This document shows positions 52,612 through 60,879 of a DNA stretch of 64,000 nt, one piece after another. The notes below the pieces were generated by a model, which did not search any database, had not been told where the DNA came from, and was given only the letters and a program-made list of their open reading frames with translations. This DNA comes from Bog-366 sp963722555 (GTDB lineage: Bacteria; Acidobacteriota; Terriglobia; UBA7540), in contig CAVRNQ010000003.1 in NCBI GenBank assembly GCA_963722555.1, forward strand, positions 434,001 through 498,000, in the 5' to 3' direction. The stretch's first letter is position 1, and the number at the start of each line of letters is the position of its first letter. The position numbers and the translations under genes were made by a program.

Positions 52612-53425
52612 CGCGCGCCGACGCGGTGCGGATGGCATGGTGTTGATCATCGTCTTGATCGTGGCCACGCTGATGCTGGTCGCCTTGACGGTGGCGCTCC
52701 CCAGTGTCTATCAGGAAGGTCAACGCGAGCGCGAAGCGGAGACGGTCTTCCGGGGAATGCAGTACGGCCGGGCCGTGGCGCTTTTCCATCGCCAGTTTAA
52801 TCGTTATCCCGTCAGTGTTCGGGAATTGATCGAGACCAACCGGATGCGGTTCCTGCGCCAGGAATATCGCGATCCCATGGACCCGAAAGGGAAGTGGCGA
52901 TTCATCCACGCCAACGCGGCGGGCGTGCTGCTGGACTCGAAGGTTCAGCCCCTGGGGCCGAACCAGCCAGGGCAGCCGGGCGGCCTGGGTGCGGGGTCGA
53001 GCCCGGGCTCGCAGAGTTCGCTCAGCGGCTTCGGGGAGAACCAAGGCTTGGGCGGTGGAATGGGCCGGCCCAATGCCTTCTCCCTGGGACAATCGGGTGA
53101 AACCGGCGCCGCGGCCCAAACCAGCTCGCAGACTTCTTCGACTTTCTCCGGGACCGGCAACGAGATCCATGGGGCATTCATTGTGGGAGTCGCGCCCACC
53201 AGCCATCGCGCCTCCATCCGCATCTGGAACAAGCAGCAGCACTACGATGAGTGGGAATTCCTCGGCATCGACATGGGCATGTTTGGAGTGCAGGTGGGAA
53301 TGCCAGGTTTCTCAACCGGACAGCCGGGGCTCGGGCAACAACCGATGTCGCAAAGTCCGGGCCTCTCTCCGGGAGCTGCGAATCCCAATTCCTCGCCGAC
53401 CAGCCCCGGATCCTCTTCCAATTAA
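52568..53425 (+). CDS. Pseudopilin-like protein, last gene of the secretion cluster
   Basis: A 285-residue protein from ATG 52568, overlapping the PilP-like gene by 44 bases. A basic leader ends RRRGADG and precedes MVLIIVLIVATLMLVALTVA, a pseudopilin-like helix, although the classic FTLXE is absent (MVLII). YGRAVALFHRQFNRYPVSVR and YRDPMDPKGKWRFI resemble GspG/H soluble regions. A long Gly/Gln/Ser-rich C-terminal stretch (GGLGAGSSPGSQSSLSGFGE) is unusual and looks flexible. It would be a minor tip or variant subunit. Confidence 0.62.
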   Translation: MPLPTKPWICRFHRSARRRGADGMVLIIVLIVATLMLVALTVALPSVYQEGQREREAETVFRGMQYGRAVALFHRQFNRYPVSVRELIETNRMRFLRQEYRDPMDPKGKWRFIHANAAGVLLDSKVQPLGPNQPGQPGGLGAGSSPGSQSSLSGFGENQGLGGGMGRPNAFSLGQSGETGAAAQTSSQTSSTFSGTGNEIHGAFIVGVAPTSHRASIRIWNKQQHYDEWEFLGIDMGMFGVQVGMPGFSTGQPGLGQQPMSQSPGLSPGAANPNSSPTSPGSSSN

Positions 53426-53517
53426 TCTAATGTGAAATATCTTGTAGATTATTAATTAGCCGCGGCGCTCTTCACCTAAGGGGTTTCCGGAACTCTGTTC
53501 GCAATTTGTTCCTGGGT

Positions 53518-53656
53518 GACCCCCTCACCCGTCCCGCCCCGGCTGGAGAAAACGCCGGTTGCGGTCCACCCTCTCCCCCAAGGGGGCGAGGGCAGTAAAT
53601 TTAAGTTACTGCCCCCCTCGCCCCCTTGGGGGAGAGGGGCCGGGGGTGAGGGGGTC
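53518..53656. repeat. Palindromic element of the CCCCTCACCC type
   Basis: gaccccctcaccc (53518-53530) is complementary to gggtgagggggtc (53644-53656). Inside, cccccaagggggcgagg pairs with cctcgcccccttgggggag. Same family as 41143-41279. Confidence 0.75.
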
Positions 53657-53712
53657 CCAGGGTCGAACAGGGAACAGTCTCCTCGACAAAGCTTAAGTGA
53701 ACAGCATTGGGG

Positions 53713-54261
53713 CTAGGCATGCACCGCGCGGCGAATGACTTCCAGGGTCTTCGCGACCCGCCGGTGATCCACCAGCATGGCCAGCAGGTTACTCCGCTCC
53801 ACCTTTTCACAGTGGACGGTACACATGGAGATGGCATTGAAGGGCCGAATGAATTCGTGAATGCGGCGTTGATAATCGCGGATCGTGCCCGCGTCGCTGC
53901 CATTCCCGCACGCCCACGACCAGTCAGTAATCCAGCGCATCACCGTGGCCTGACGGCGCAGCGGGCTGCGCTGCAAAGGATCGCTGGGCCGGCACAGGTC
54001 GGCCAGGCAGTTGGGTGCGGTGAGAAATACGAGGCGGCCACAGTGCAACATCGCCTCGGTCTTCAGCCCGCTTTCGGTAAGATTGCGAGCGATGTCCTGG
54101 AGGCAGGTGGGCCCTGCCAGGATGACTACTTGCTGACCAATCTCCAATCCGCCCGCCACGAATTGTAAGATCTCGGAGAAGCCCTTTTCTTTCCGGATGA
54201 CTAACCGGCACGCCTCACCCCGGGCCTGAGGGCCGGCGTGGTTCCCCGCCTCTAAACTCAT
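53713..54261 (-). CDS. MEDS-domain (DcmR-type sensory) protein
   Basis: A 182-residue protein from ATG 54261; the open frame continues into the tRNA on the same strand and cannot all be coding. KGFSEILQFVAGGLEIGQQV then VILAGPTCLQDIARNLTESG and CGRLVFLTAPNCLADL follow the RecA-like MEDS pattern, in which a Walker-type loop is degenerate. The C-terminal half (YQRRIHEFIRPFNAISMCTV) completes the fold. MEDS proteins are stand-alone sensors or input domains of unknown ligand. No histidine kinase partner is adjacent. Confidence 0.6.
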   Translation of the reverse strand: MSLEAGNHAGPQARGEACRLVIRKEKGFSEILQFVAGGLEIGQQVVILAGPTCLQDIARNLTESGLKTEAMLHCGRLVFLTAPNCLADLCRPSDPLQRSPLRRQATVMRWITDWSWACGNGSDAGTIRDYQRRIHEFIRPFNAISMCTVHCEKVERSNLLAMLVDHRRVAKTLEVIRRAVHA

Positions 54262-54409
54262 ACCTCTATCTTTGACGAATTCAGGCTGACCTGTCAACTG
54301 GGCTTCGGTGACGGGTACCTTATTGTCACTGTCGTAATTTCGGGTTTCGCTTATTCTTCGCGAGGGGGATTTCGAAGCGCATCGCACCGGGCGCAACCTG
54401 TAAGGCTGG

Positions 54410-54483
54410 GGTGGGTGACGGGATTCGAACCCGCGACGTCCAGATCCACAGTCTGGCGCTCTACCAGCTGAGCTACACCCACC
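54410..54483 (-). tRNA. tRNA-His (anticodon GTG)
   Basis: Read on the minus strand, the acceptor arm GTGGGTG pairs with CACCCAC, the D arm is GCTCAGCTGGTAGAGC, the anticodon arm is CCAGA-CTGTGGA-TCTGG (GTG), and the T arm is GCGGG-TTCGAAT-CCCGT. A G at 54483 can supply the extra -1 residue typical of tRNA-His, opposite the discriminator C. CCA is not encoded. Confidence 0.95.
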
Positions 54484-54588
54484 GTGTCGGCGTGCTGCGC
54501 TGACCATCAGCGGTCTTTCTTTTGTAACACTGCATGGCGAAGAGTGTCAACTGAGCGCGTGGGGCGGCAGTGGTACACTTTGGCTTTT

Positions 54589-54677
54589 TGTAGCGGCGGT
54601 CTAAGACCGCCGGGTTTTGATTCAATAGATTCCGGCGCTCCCCGCAGGGCGCGGGGCAGGCGCCGAGCGCCGCTACA
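54589..54677. repeat. TGTAGCGGCG...CGCCGCTACA palindromic element
   Basis: Perfectly complementary ten-base edges as at 37009-37080. Inside, ggcgctccccgcagg and ctaagaccgccgg add smaller hairpins. It lies between the tRNA and the BrkB gene. Confidence 0.7.
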
Positions 54678-54887
54678 GCAAACTGATCCACCACTCGCAG
54701 GGATGCGTGACATGTTGGGAGGGTTATTGAGTAAACTGCTGGCAAGGCGGAGGGTGATGAACTATACTGCGCCTCCTTCTGGTTGGACGGAAGCAGCGGG
54801 GCCGAGCGTGTTTCCGGCGTCCTGGTAACCGCAATCCAAGGCTGGGGCGCAGGGGTCGCTGCGGCGGCCGCCCCCACGACTTTTCGC

Positions 54888-55820
54888 ATGTGGAATCCAA
54901 AGCTGGCATCGAAACTGGCAGAATCGGGGCGGGCCGGCCTGGCTCGCAGCCGCGTGGCGAACCTCCTTCTCCCCAGCCTGCGGTACATCTTCGCGACGGA
55001 GGTCCACGCCTATGCCTTCTCGATTGCGGCCAACGCCTACCTCTCCTTCTTCCCTTTCACTTTGATTTTGCTGGCCGTCTGCCGGCGGTGGCTGCATTGG
55101 GAAGGCGCTTACCAGGTTGTTCTGCAAACCCTGCGAATTCACCTGCCCACCGGGGCGGAGTCGGTGATTCGCAATTTGAGCGTGTTGGTCCAGGGGCGCC
55201 CGCGGCTGCAATTGATGTCGTTCTTCATGTTGTTCTTTACGAGCTCGGGGGTTTTCCTGCCGCTCGAGATCGCTTTGAACAAGGTGTGGGGGTTCCATCG
55301 TAATCGTTCCTTCCTGAAGAACCAGGCGGTGTCCTTTGTTCTCGCGTTGGTTTCCGGCGGGCTCGCTCTCTCCTATGTTTTCGCCGCCAGGGGCTTGCAG
55401 TGGATGATTACCTCCGCGCTGGGGTGGATTCCCTCCCAGGGCATGGTCGCGAGGATCTCGCAATCTGTCCTGGAGATAGGCTCTATCCCGCTTGCGGTTT
55501 CAATCTATTTCCTGATTTACTATGTCCTGCCCAATGGGCCGGTTCCGATTTTCCGCGTACTCCCGGCCGCCTTGGTCGCGGGTGTGGTGACGGAGGTGGG
55601 CAAGTTCTTTTACATCCTCACCCTCCCGCTGTTCCGTTTTCGGGAGGTGTATGGACCCTTTGCCTTGTCCGTAACTTTACTTTTCTGGGCGTATATGGGC
55701 GCCCTGATTTTACTTTTCGGGGCGCACCTGTCTGCGCGCAGCTTTGTGCAGAGAGAGTTTCCCCGATCTGCACCCGTGGCGAACCCCCCACAGGTTCCTT
55801 ATGCAGGGGGCGGGATTTGA
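54888..55820 (+). CDS. YihY/BrkB family inner-membrane protein
   Basis: From ATG 54888 the product is 310 residues; the open frame extends to a TTG at 54783. It shows the family's helices: HAYAFSIAANAYLSFFPFTL, RLQLMSFFMLFFTSSGVFLP, AVSFVLALVSGGLALSYVFA, PLAVSIYFLIYYVLPNGPVP, LPAALVAGVVTEVGKFFYIL and LLFWAYMGALILLFGAHLSA. The conserved IYYVLPNGPVPIFRVLPAAL region fits YihY. The family was misnamed ribonuclease BN; the real role is unknown (transport or envelope). No ribosome binding site is obvious at either start. The SIS gene begins just after its stop. Confidence 0.82.
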   Translation: MWNPKLASKLAESGRAGLARSRVANLLLPSLRYIFATEVHAYAFSIAANAYLSFFPFTLILLAVCRRWLHWEGAYQVVLQTLRIHLPTGAESVIRNLSVLVQGRPRLQLMSFFMLFFTSSGVFLPLEIALNKVWGFHRNRSFLKNQAVSFVLALVSGGLALSYVFAARGLQWMITSALGWIPSQGMVARISQSVLEIGSIPLAVSIYFLIYYVLPNGPVPIFRVLPAALVAGVVTEVGKFFYILTLPLFRFREVYGPFALSVTLLFWAYMGALILLFGAHLSARSFVQREFPRSAPVANPPQVPYAGGGI

Positions 55821-55836
55821 TCCCAGCTGGAGACTT

Positions 55837-56934
55837 ATGGGAAATCGACAGCAGATTCAGGCCATCCCAGGCGCGCTCCGCGTGACTCTGGAAAAGGCTC
55901 GCGGCGAGTATGAGACCGCCATACGCCGGATCCGGTGGGGCGATGGGCCCATTTACGTTTGCGGGACGGGAAGTTGCGCGGCCCTCGGCCGGGCGGCAGG
56001 CTATGCGCTCGAGGCTTTCCTGGGCTTGCCGGTCGTGGCGCGGCCTGCCGAGGTTCTGCAGCACTACACGCCCTCCCTTTTGCGGCCGAGGCCGGTGCTC
56101 GTGATGATTTCGGCCGCGGGTGAGTGCGCGGAAGCCGAGGAGATGGTGCGAGTCGTGCGCCGGCGTGCATCCACGCTAGTGCTGCTGACCAACACGCCTG
56201 ACAGCCCCCTGGCGAAGTTGGCAGACCAGGTTCTGCTCGTCCGCGCCGAGGGCGACGGAGATGTCCCTGCCGTGATCATTTGCTTGCATGCCGCGCTCAA
56301 TTTCCTGGCGCTCGAGGCAGCCCGCGTCCTGAAGCGTCCCGAACCCCAATGGGATTCCCTGGCGAGGGAATTCGAGGAGCTTCCCGCCCAAATCGATTGG
56401 GTGCATACCCAACTTCCGGTCGCGGTCCGTGCGATGGCGGAGGAGTTGAGGCGTTTTCCCCATTTGCAGATTGTGGGGGGAGGTTTTTATCATTTTCCCG
56501 CCTGGCGTGCGGCGCGGCGCGTGCGCGCCCTGGCCGGCCTGCGGGCGGAAGGAATGGAAGCCTCGGAGTTTTCGAGTGAGCTGGCGAGCCTTGTGCGGCG
56601 TGATACCGCGGTATTGTTTCTTTCGGGCTCGCGGTCCAAGATCAAGCAGCTTGCCCATCGCTCCGCCGCACAGGTCCGCGGGATCGGCGCGCGGGTGCTC
56701 TCCATCACGGACGGCAATGATCGGGACCTGGCCGAGCAGTCGGATCTCGGGGTCCTGATTCCCGCCTCGACGGAGGCGGCAGGGTGTACGTTGAGCCTGT
56801 TCCTGGCGGAATGGCTGGCGGTGGAGGCCGCGAGGGCAGGGAAGCAGTCTCCGGTTTCCTCCCGTGGGCCCGCCGGCGAGGAACCCCCCGGCAAGAGCCC
56901 CAAGGCGGAGGAGGCGGAACGCCACGAAGGTTGA
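55837..56934 (+). CDS. Double-SIS-domain protein (GlmS isomerase-like)
   Basis: A 365-residue protein from ATG 55837 (GGAG four bases upstream); the open frame reaches back to 55744 within the BrkB gene. The first SIS domain starts GPIYVCGTGSCAALGRAAGY and PRPVLVMISAAGECAEAEEM; the second LQIVGGGFYHFPAWRAARRV and RDTAVLFLSGSRSKIKQLAH. These resemble the isomerase half of GlmS and amino-sugar deglycases, without the glutaminase domain. It may isomerise or deaminate a phosphosugar. The C-terminal tail (GPAGEEPPGKSPKAEEAERH) is disordered. Catalytic residues could not be assigned with confidence. Confidence 0.75.
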   Translation: MGNRQQIQAIPGALRVTLEKARGEYETAIRRIRWGDGPIYVCGTGSCAALGRAAGYALEAFLGLPVVARPAEVLQHYTPSLLRPRPVLVMISAAGECAEAEEMVRVVRRRASTLVLLTNTPDSPLAKLADQVLLVRAEGDGDVPAVIICLHAALNFLALEAARVLKRPEPQWDSLAREFEELPAQIDWVHTQLPVAVRAMAEELRRFPHLQIVGGGFYHFPAWRAARRVRALAGLRAEGMEASEFSSELASLVRRDTAVLFLSGSRSKIKQLAHRSAAQVRGIGARVLSITDGNDRDLAEQSDLGVLIPASTEAAGCTLSLFLAEWLAVEAARAGKQSPVSSRGPAGEEPPGKSPKAEEAERHEG

Positions 56935-57069
56935 GGACCACGAGTGGTGGGGTATCTATCCGTGATGTTTCAAGATGTGAGAATCGGATTGCGGGCGCTA
57001 CCTTTTGGAGAACCGTGAGAAGATATCTTATCGAGTTTAGCAAGGTGTTAAGGTATTAAGTTAATACTA

Positions 57070-57098
57070 TTGACATGGAGTTTTGTTTCTGTTCTAAT
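57070..57098 (+). promoter_or_regulatory. Consensus-like sigma-70 promoter for the XRE regulator, leaderless layout
   Basis: TTGACA (57070-57075) and TCTAAT (57093-57098) are separated by exactly 17 bases. The predicted transcription start at about 57104-57106 coincides with the ATG at 57105, so the mRNA may be leaderless. This also argues against the in-frame ATG at 57075, which overlaps the -35 box. Confidence 0.65.
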
Positions 57099-57104
57099 CA
57101 CGTC

Positions 57105-57443
57105 ATGGACGTCGGAAAACGATTAAGACAATTACGGGAAGTCAAAGGTCTTTCGCAAGGTGACATCGAGCGGCGATCGGGCCTCTTGCGTTCGTACATC
57201 TCTCGCGTCGAGGGTGGCTACACAGCTCCCTCGCTGGCCACCATGGAGAAGTTTGCCAAAGCGCTGGAAATTGAAACGTACCAGTTGCTCTATCATGGTG
57301 AGGGAAAACCTGCCGCACCCAAGGTTCCTGAACAGATGAGCCTGGGAAAGCCTGTCAAGCGGCTGGTGAACTGCTTTGAGAGCATGTCGAGCACGAACCG
57401 CCGGCTGTTGATTTCGATGGCCGACAAGCTTGCCAAGCACTAA
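57105..57443 (+). CDS. XRE-family helix-turn-helix regulator
   Basis: A 112-residue protein starting MDVGKRLRQLREVKGLSQGD then IERRSGLLRSYISRVEGGYT, a standard HTH_3 domain (residues 5-60). The C-terminal half (LGKPVKRLVNCFESMSSTNR then RLLISMADKLAKH) is a helical part seen in acidobacterial stand-alone regulators. No partner gene overlaps it. Its promoter is described at 57070. It is likely autoregulated, though no operator palindrome was clear. Confidence 0.85.
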   Translation: MDVGKRLRQLREVKGLSQGDIERRSGLLRSYISRVEGGYTAPSLATMEKFAKALEIETYQLLYHGEGKPAAPKVPEQMSLGKPVKRLVNCFESMSSTNRRLLISMADKLAKH

Positions 57444-57951
57444 GAGCAGCCAAGCTCTCTTGGGGCTAATGACCGCACTGAGCTGACTTGATCCCCGTGG
57501 GGATTGTGGCGGATTGTGTCTGCGTTCTGTTCCGCGCCGCAAACTCACGCCGGGATCGGGGTGGACGTAGTTGAGTTTACGTCCCGACGGTGGGGTGTTC
57601 CTAGGCAGATTAGGCCTGCCGCGGGATTCCAAGTCAAATCTCACCGGTTGTACCCCGCAGTCAAATGCCAATTCTCACCATTCCAGGATGAGTTCGCCTT
57701 CCCTGCGAGGCACAAGCGCGCTTCCCGGCCCACTGAATCCAGTCGCAAATTCCGCACCTGACGGATCCTGACGTGGTCCAGGCCATTCCGGATGGCGATT
57801 CCGTGCGTTCAGGTTGTAGTGTATGCTGGGGGCCGACTGGAGCGCCCGACAGAAAATGTTCGACGCTCTGCGTGACGGGCTGGCAGGTCAGAGTTCGCCG
57901 CGCGGGCGCGGAGCGTTGTATTTTTCGCACTCGCCCTCTGGTGGAGCTGAC
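57444..57951. other. Intergenic region, no gene recognised
   Basis: About 500 bases between the XRE regulator and the BNR protein. Open frames here (for example the plus-strand frame at 57504) have no ribosome binding site and unnatural composition. The stretch from about 57823 is in frame with the BNR gene but precedes its signal peptide. No repeats of the families seen elsewhere. Confidence 0.45.
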
Positions 57952-60330
57952 ATGAAAAGACCCCTCCTGCAACTGGTGATTCTTTGCTTGGCCCTCCTTG
58001 CTCTGTTCCTTTCCCGGGCTGCAATTCCCCGAGCGCAGAGTGGGCCTGGTTATGCCGCGCCGCGTCTCGATGCGTGGCGCATTCTGGGGCCGGGAGGCGG
58101 GGGCGCGCAGTTTTTCCCCGCAGTCAGCCCGCACGATCCGAATCTGGTGCTGGTGGCTTGTGATATGACGGGCGCCTACATTTCGGAGGATGGCGGCAAA
58201 TCCTGGCGCCAGTTTGATCTTCGCAGCCCGGTGCGATTCTTTGCCTTCGATCCCCTCGATTTACAGGTGATTTACGCTGGCGCGGACGTTCTGTGGCGAA
58301 GCGCCGATCGGGGTCGTACCTGGAGTCTGATCTATCCTTCCGACGCCGGCGCCCGGCTCATCATGCCGGATGACCACGCCAGTCCCCGGGTCCTTACTGC
58401 CCAGGGACCGTCCGGCCACGTCGAGGCTCTGGCCGTAGACCCCACCGACTCCCAGAAGCTTTACGCGACGATAGGCGAGGCGGGGGGCGTCGGGCTCAAC
58501 ATCTCGAACGACCGGGGCGCGCACTGGCAACGCGCGGCTGCTCTCCCCGGAGGCGGCCGGAAGATATTCGTTGATCCGCATTCGCCGCCGTCTGACCGCA
58601 CTCTCTATGTTCTGGGAGAGAATTCCGTCACTGTCCGCAAGGCAGGCGAATGGAAGCAGGGTCAAGCCCCGGCGGGCGTGGGGCGGTCCATCGATATGTC
58701 GGCGGGGTTCTCTTCCGCCGAGCAATTGATCGTTTACCTGCTGGCGGGGGGAGGGCGGCGAAGCGGCTCCGCACGCGGCATCTTTGTCTCCCTGGACGGC
58801 GGCGCCACCTGGAGCACGGCGAACGCCGCCCCGCTCCAGAATACCGAACCGGGCGCGGCGATGGCTGAGCTGACCAGCGTGGCAACCTGCCTGCAGCATC
58901 CTGAAGTTGCTTACGTTTCTTTTGAGGACCTGCGCAGCGACGGCCAAGTCTTTCACGGGGTGGCCAAGACCCGTGACGCCGGCGCCACCTGGGAGTTGGT
59001 CTGGAAAGAAGGAAGTCTGCCGGCCCCCAATGTCCACGACGCGTGGATCTCCGAGCGCTTTGGGACGGATTGGGGTGAACCGGGCATCTCGATGGGAGTG
59101 GCTCCAAACGATCCCGATATCTGTTACCGCACCGATCTCGGCCGCACGATGCGGACGCTCGATGGCGGGCGTACCTGGGATGCCGTTTACTCTCGCCGCC
59201 TGCCGGATCAGACTTACTTGACCACCGGCCTCGATGTGACCACCGATTACGGAGTCTTCTTTGACCCCTACGATGCGCACCGAGTGTTCATTGCTTATAC
59301 CGACATCGGCTTGTTTCGCAGTGAAAACGGCGGCCAGAGCTGGATGAGCGCGACCGAGGGTGTGCCGCGCCGATGGACGAACACTACGTACTGGATCACC
59401 TTTGACCCGGCCGTGAGGGGCCGGGTGTGGGGCGTGATGAGTTACGTGCACGACCTGCCGCGTCCCAAGATGTGGCGCCGCACCTCTCCGGCGCGGTACG
59501 ACGGGGGAGTATGCCTCAGCGAGGATGGCGGTAAGACCTGGCGGCCCTCAAACCAGGGCATGCCTCCCACTGCCGCTACGCACATCCTGCTGGATCCTAC
59601 CAGCCCGGTGGACGCCCGGGTTCTTTACGTAACCGGCTTGGGCAAAGGAGTTTTCAAGTCAGTGGACGGCGGCCGAACCTGGGCGCTCCGCAACCAGGGC
59701 CTGCCTGGACCGGAGCCCTTCGCCTGGCGGCTGGCGCGCGACAAGAATGGAACGCTGTACGTGGTCGTAGCGCGCCGCAGCGAAGACGGCGGCTTCGGCA
59801 ACGCGCAGGATGGCGCGCTCTTCCGTTCGCGCGACGGGGCGGAGCACTGGGACCGAATCTCCTTGCCGAAAGGTGTGAACGGCCCGAACGGTCTGGCCAT
59901 TGATGCGGAGGACCCGAATCGGCTTTACCTGGCAGCTTGGGGTCGTAACGCGCCAGAGGGTGCAGTGGACGGCGGAATCTTTATTTCCACCGACGGCGGT
60001 AATTCCTGGCGAATCGTGCTTTCCCGGGACCAACACGTTTACGACATCACGGTTGACCCCCGCGATCCAAAGGTTCTCTACGCCTGTGGGTTTGAGTCTT
60101 CCGCCTGGCGCTCCCTCGACCGCGGCGAAACCTGGAAGCGCATCCGCGGCTACAATTTCAAATGGGGTCACCGGGTAATTCCCGACCCCCAGGATCGCGA
60201 TCGGATTTACATCACAACCTTCGGCGGGAGCGTGTGGTACGGCCCCGCGGCCGGCGACCCCCAGGCCGTGGAAGACATTGTCACGCCAGCGCTAGCCTAC
60301 GGCGAAAGAAGCTGTGAAACAATCCCCTGA
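57952..60330 (+). CDS. Secreted BNR/Asp-box beta-propeller protein (GH74/sortilin-like)
   Basis: A 792-residue protein from ATG 57952 (GGTGGAG upstream), preferred to the longer frame because MKRPLLQLVILCLALLALFL begins a clear signal peptide (cleavage near PRAQ). It has many Asp-box units: SEDGGKSWRQF, SADRGRTWSLI, SNDRGAHWQRA, SLDGGATWST, SENGGQSWMS, SEDGGKTWRP, SVDGGRTWALR and STDGGNSWRIV. The blades form one or two seven-bladed propellers like those of xyloglucanase GH74, sialidases and VPS10 proteins. General acid residues of GH74 were not identified, so enzyme or binding function is open. The protein is probably outside the cytoplasmic membrane. Confidence 0.82.
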   Translation: MKRPLLQLVILCLALLALFLSRAAIPRAQSGPGYAAPRLDAWRILGPGGGGAQFFPAVSPHDPNLVLVACDMTGAYISEDGGKSWRQFDLRSPVRFFAFDPLDLQVIYAGADVLWRSADRGRTWSLIYPSDAGARLIMPDDHASPRVLTAQGPSGHVEALAVDPTDSQKLYATIGEAGGVGLNISNDRGAHWQRAAALPGGGRKIFVDPHSPPSDRTLYVLGENSVTVRKAGEWKQGQAPAGVGRSIDMSAGFSSAEQLIVYLLAGGGRRSGSARGIFVSLDGGATWSTANAAPLQNTEPGAAMAELTSVATCLQHPEVAYVSFEDLRSDGQVFHGVAKTRDAGATWELVWKEGSLPAPNVHDAWISERFGTDWGEPGISMGVAPNDPDICYRTDLGRTMRTLDGGRTWDAVYSRRLPDQTYLTTGLDVTTDYGVFFDPYDAHRVFIAYTDIGLFRSENGGQSWMSATEGVPRRWTNTTYWITFDPAVRGRVWGVMSYVHDLPRPKMWRRTSPARYDGGVCLSEDGGKTWRPSNQGMPPTAATHILLDPTSPVDARVLYVTGLGKGVFKSVDGGRTWALRNQGLPGPEPFAWRLARDKNGTLYVVVARRSEDGGFGNAQDGALFRSRDGAEHWDRISLPKGVNGPNGLAIDAEDPNRLYLAAWGRNAPEGAVDGGIFISTDGGNSWRIVLSRDQHVYDITVDPRDPKVLYACGFESSAWRSLDRGETWKRIRGYNFKWGHRVIPDPQDRDRIYITTFGGSVWYGPAAGDPQAVEDIVTPALAYGERSCETIP

Positions 60331-60339
60331 AATCCTTCT

Positions 60340-60413
60340 CACCGCAGAGGCGCGGAGGCGCAGAGATATAAAAACAAAAGACCTTTTCTCTGCGTCTCCG
60401 CGCCTCTGCGGTG
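60340..60413. repeat. Near-perfect 27-bp stem hairpin between convergent genes
   Basis: Bases 60340-60366 (caccgcagaggcgcgg...) and 60387-60413 are complementary with one mismatch across a 20-base AT-rich loop. It belongs to the CACAGAG/GCGCAGAG type of palindromic repeats. Standing between the BNR gene and a convergent HicB-like gene, it could stop transcription both ways. Confidence 0.75.
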
Positions 60414-60429
60414 GATTACGCGACCTGTC

Positions 60430-60657
60430 TTACGACTGCGCCGCGATGCGAGCGGAATCCGGGAGGCGCCCAGGGTAGAAAACCAGAATCCTTTGATCCC
60501 TCTGGTTGCCCTCGTAAAGCAACATCGCGGACAGCTTTCTGGCTTCTACCAGCGTTTCCTCCTGGGAATGTCCATAGACTTGCAGCCCCTCCAGCGCTGG
60601 TACCTTCGCAACCCAGCGGCCATCAGGCTCGCGGCTGGTTTCGATGTGGTAAACCAT
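60430..60657 (-). CDS. Solitary HicB-like antitoxin domain protein
   Basis: A 75-residue protein with GAGGAAAAGG upstream. MVYHIETSREPDGRWVAKVP then ALEGLQVYGHSQEETLVEAR is the HicB RNase-H-like fold (EXDG-W-A-VP-L-G pattern followed by a helix). No HicA toxin is detectable on either side; the upstream gap is repeat sequence. It may be an orphan antitoxin or a regulator. There is no separate DNA-binding domain. Confidence 0.7.
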   Translation of the reverse strand: MVYHIETSREPDGRWVAKVPALEGLQVYGHSQEETLVEARKLSAMLLYEGNQRDQRILVFYPGRLPDSARIAAQS

Positions 60658-60730
60658 AGTCCTTTTCCTCTATCCATACTCATCGGCCGCCCGGACACAA
60701 ATCTTGAACATTCTTGCACCCACGCGCCGG

Positions 60731-60780
60731 TGCTGGTGTCATTTGGAATGGGATCCCTTTCGAAACACTGGTCATTCCCG
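60731..60780. repeat. Direct repeat, copy 1 (50 bases)
   Basis: It starts tgctggtgtcatttggaa and ends tggtcattcccg. Copy 2 at 61629-61678 matches 46 of 50 bases in the same orientation. Confidence 0.75.
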
Positions 60781-60879
60781 CGAAGCTTGTCCCCGCGAAG
60801 GCGGGGAGCGGGAATCCAGTCCGTCGGCCGCGTATTTCCCAAAGCTTGCAGAGTAGATTCCCGTTTTCGCGGGAATGAC
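60771..60879. repeat. GTCATTCCCGCG palindromic repeat
   Basis: gtcattcccgcg at the left edge is answered by cgcgggaatgac at the right. Inside, gtccccgcgaaggcgggga is a second hairpin. This is a widespread bacterial dispersed repeat type. Confidence 0.75.

Noticed and set aside
54410..54483. tRNA-His as integration site of a mobile element
   Set aside because: No integrase and no repeat of the tRNA 3' end was found nearby.
54262..54507. N-terminal extension of the MEDS gene
   Set aside because: Its translated GGCSSAGRAPDCGSGRRG is the usual false peptide from reading through a tRNA gene.
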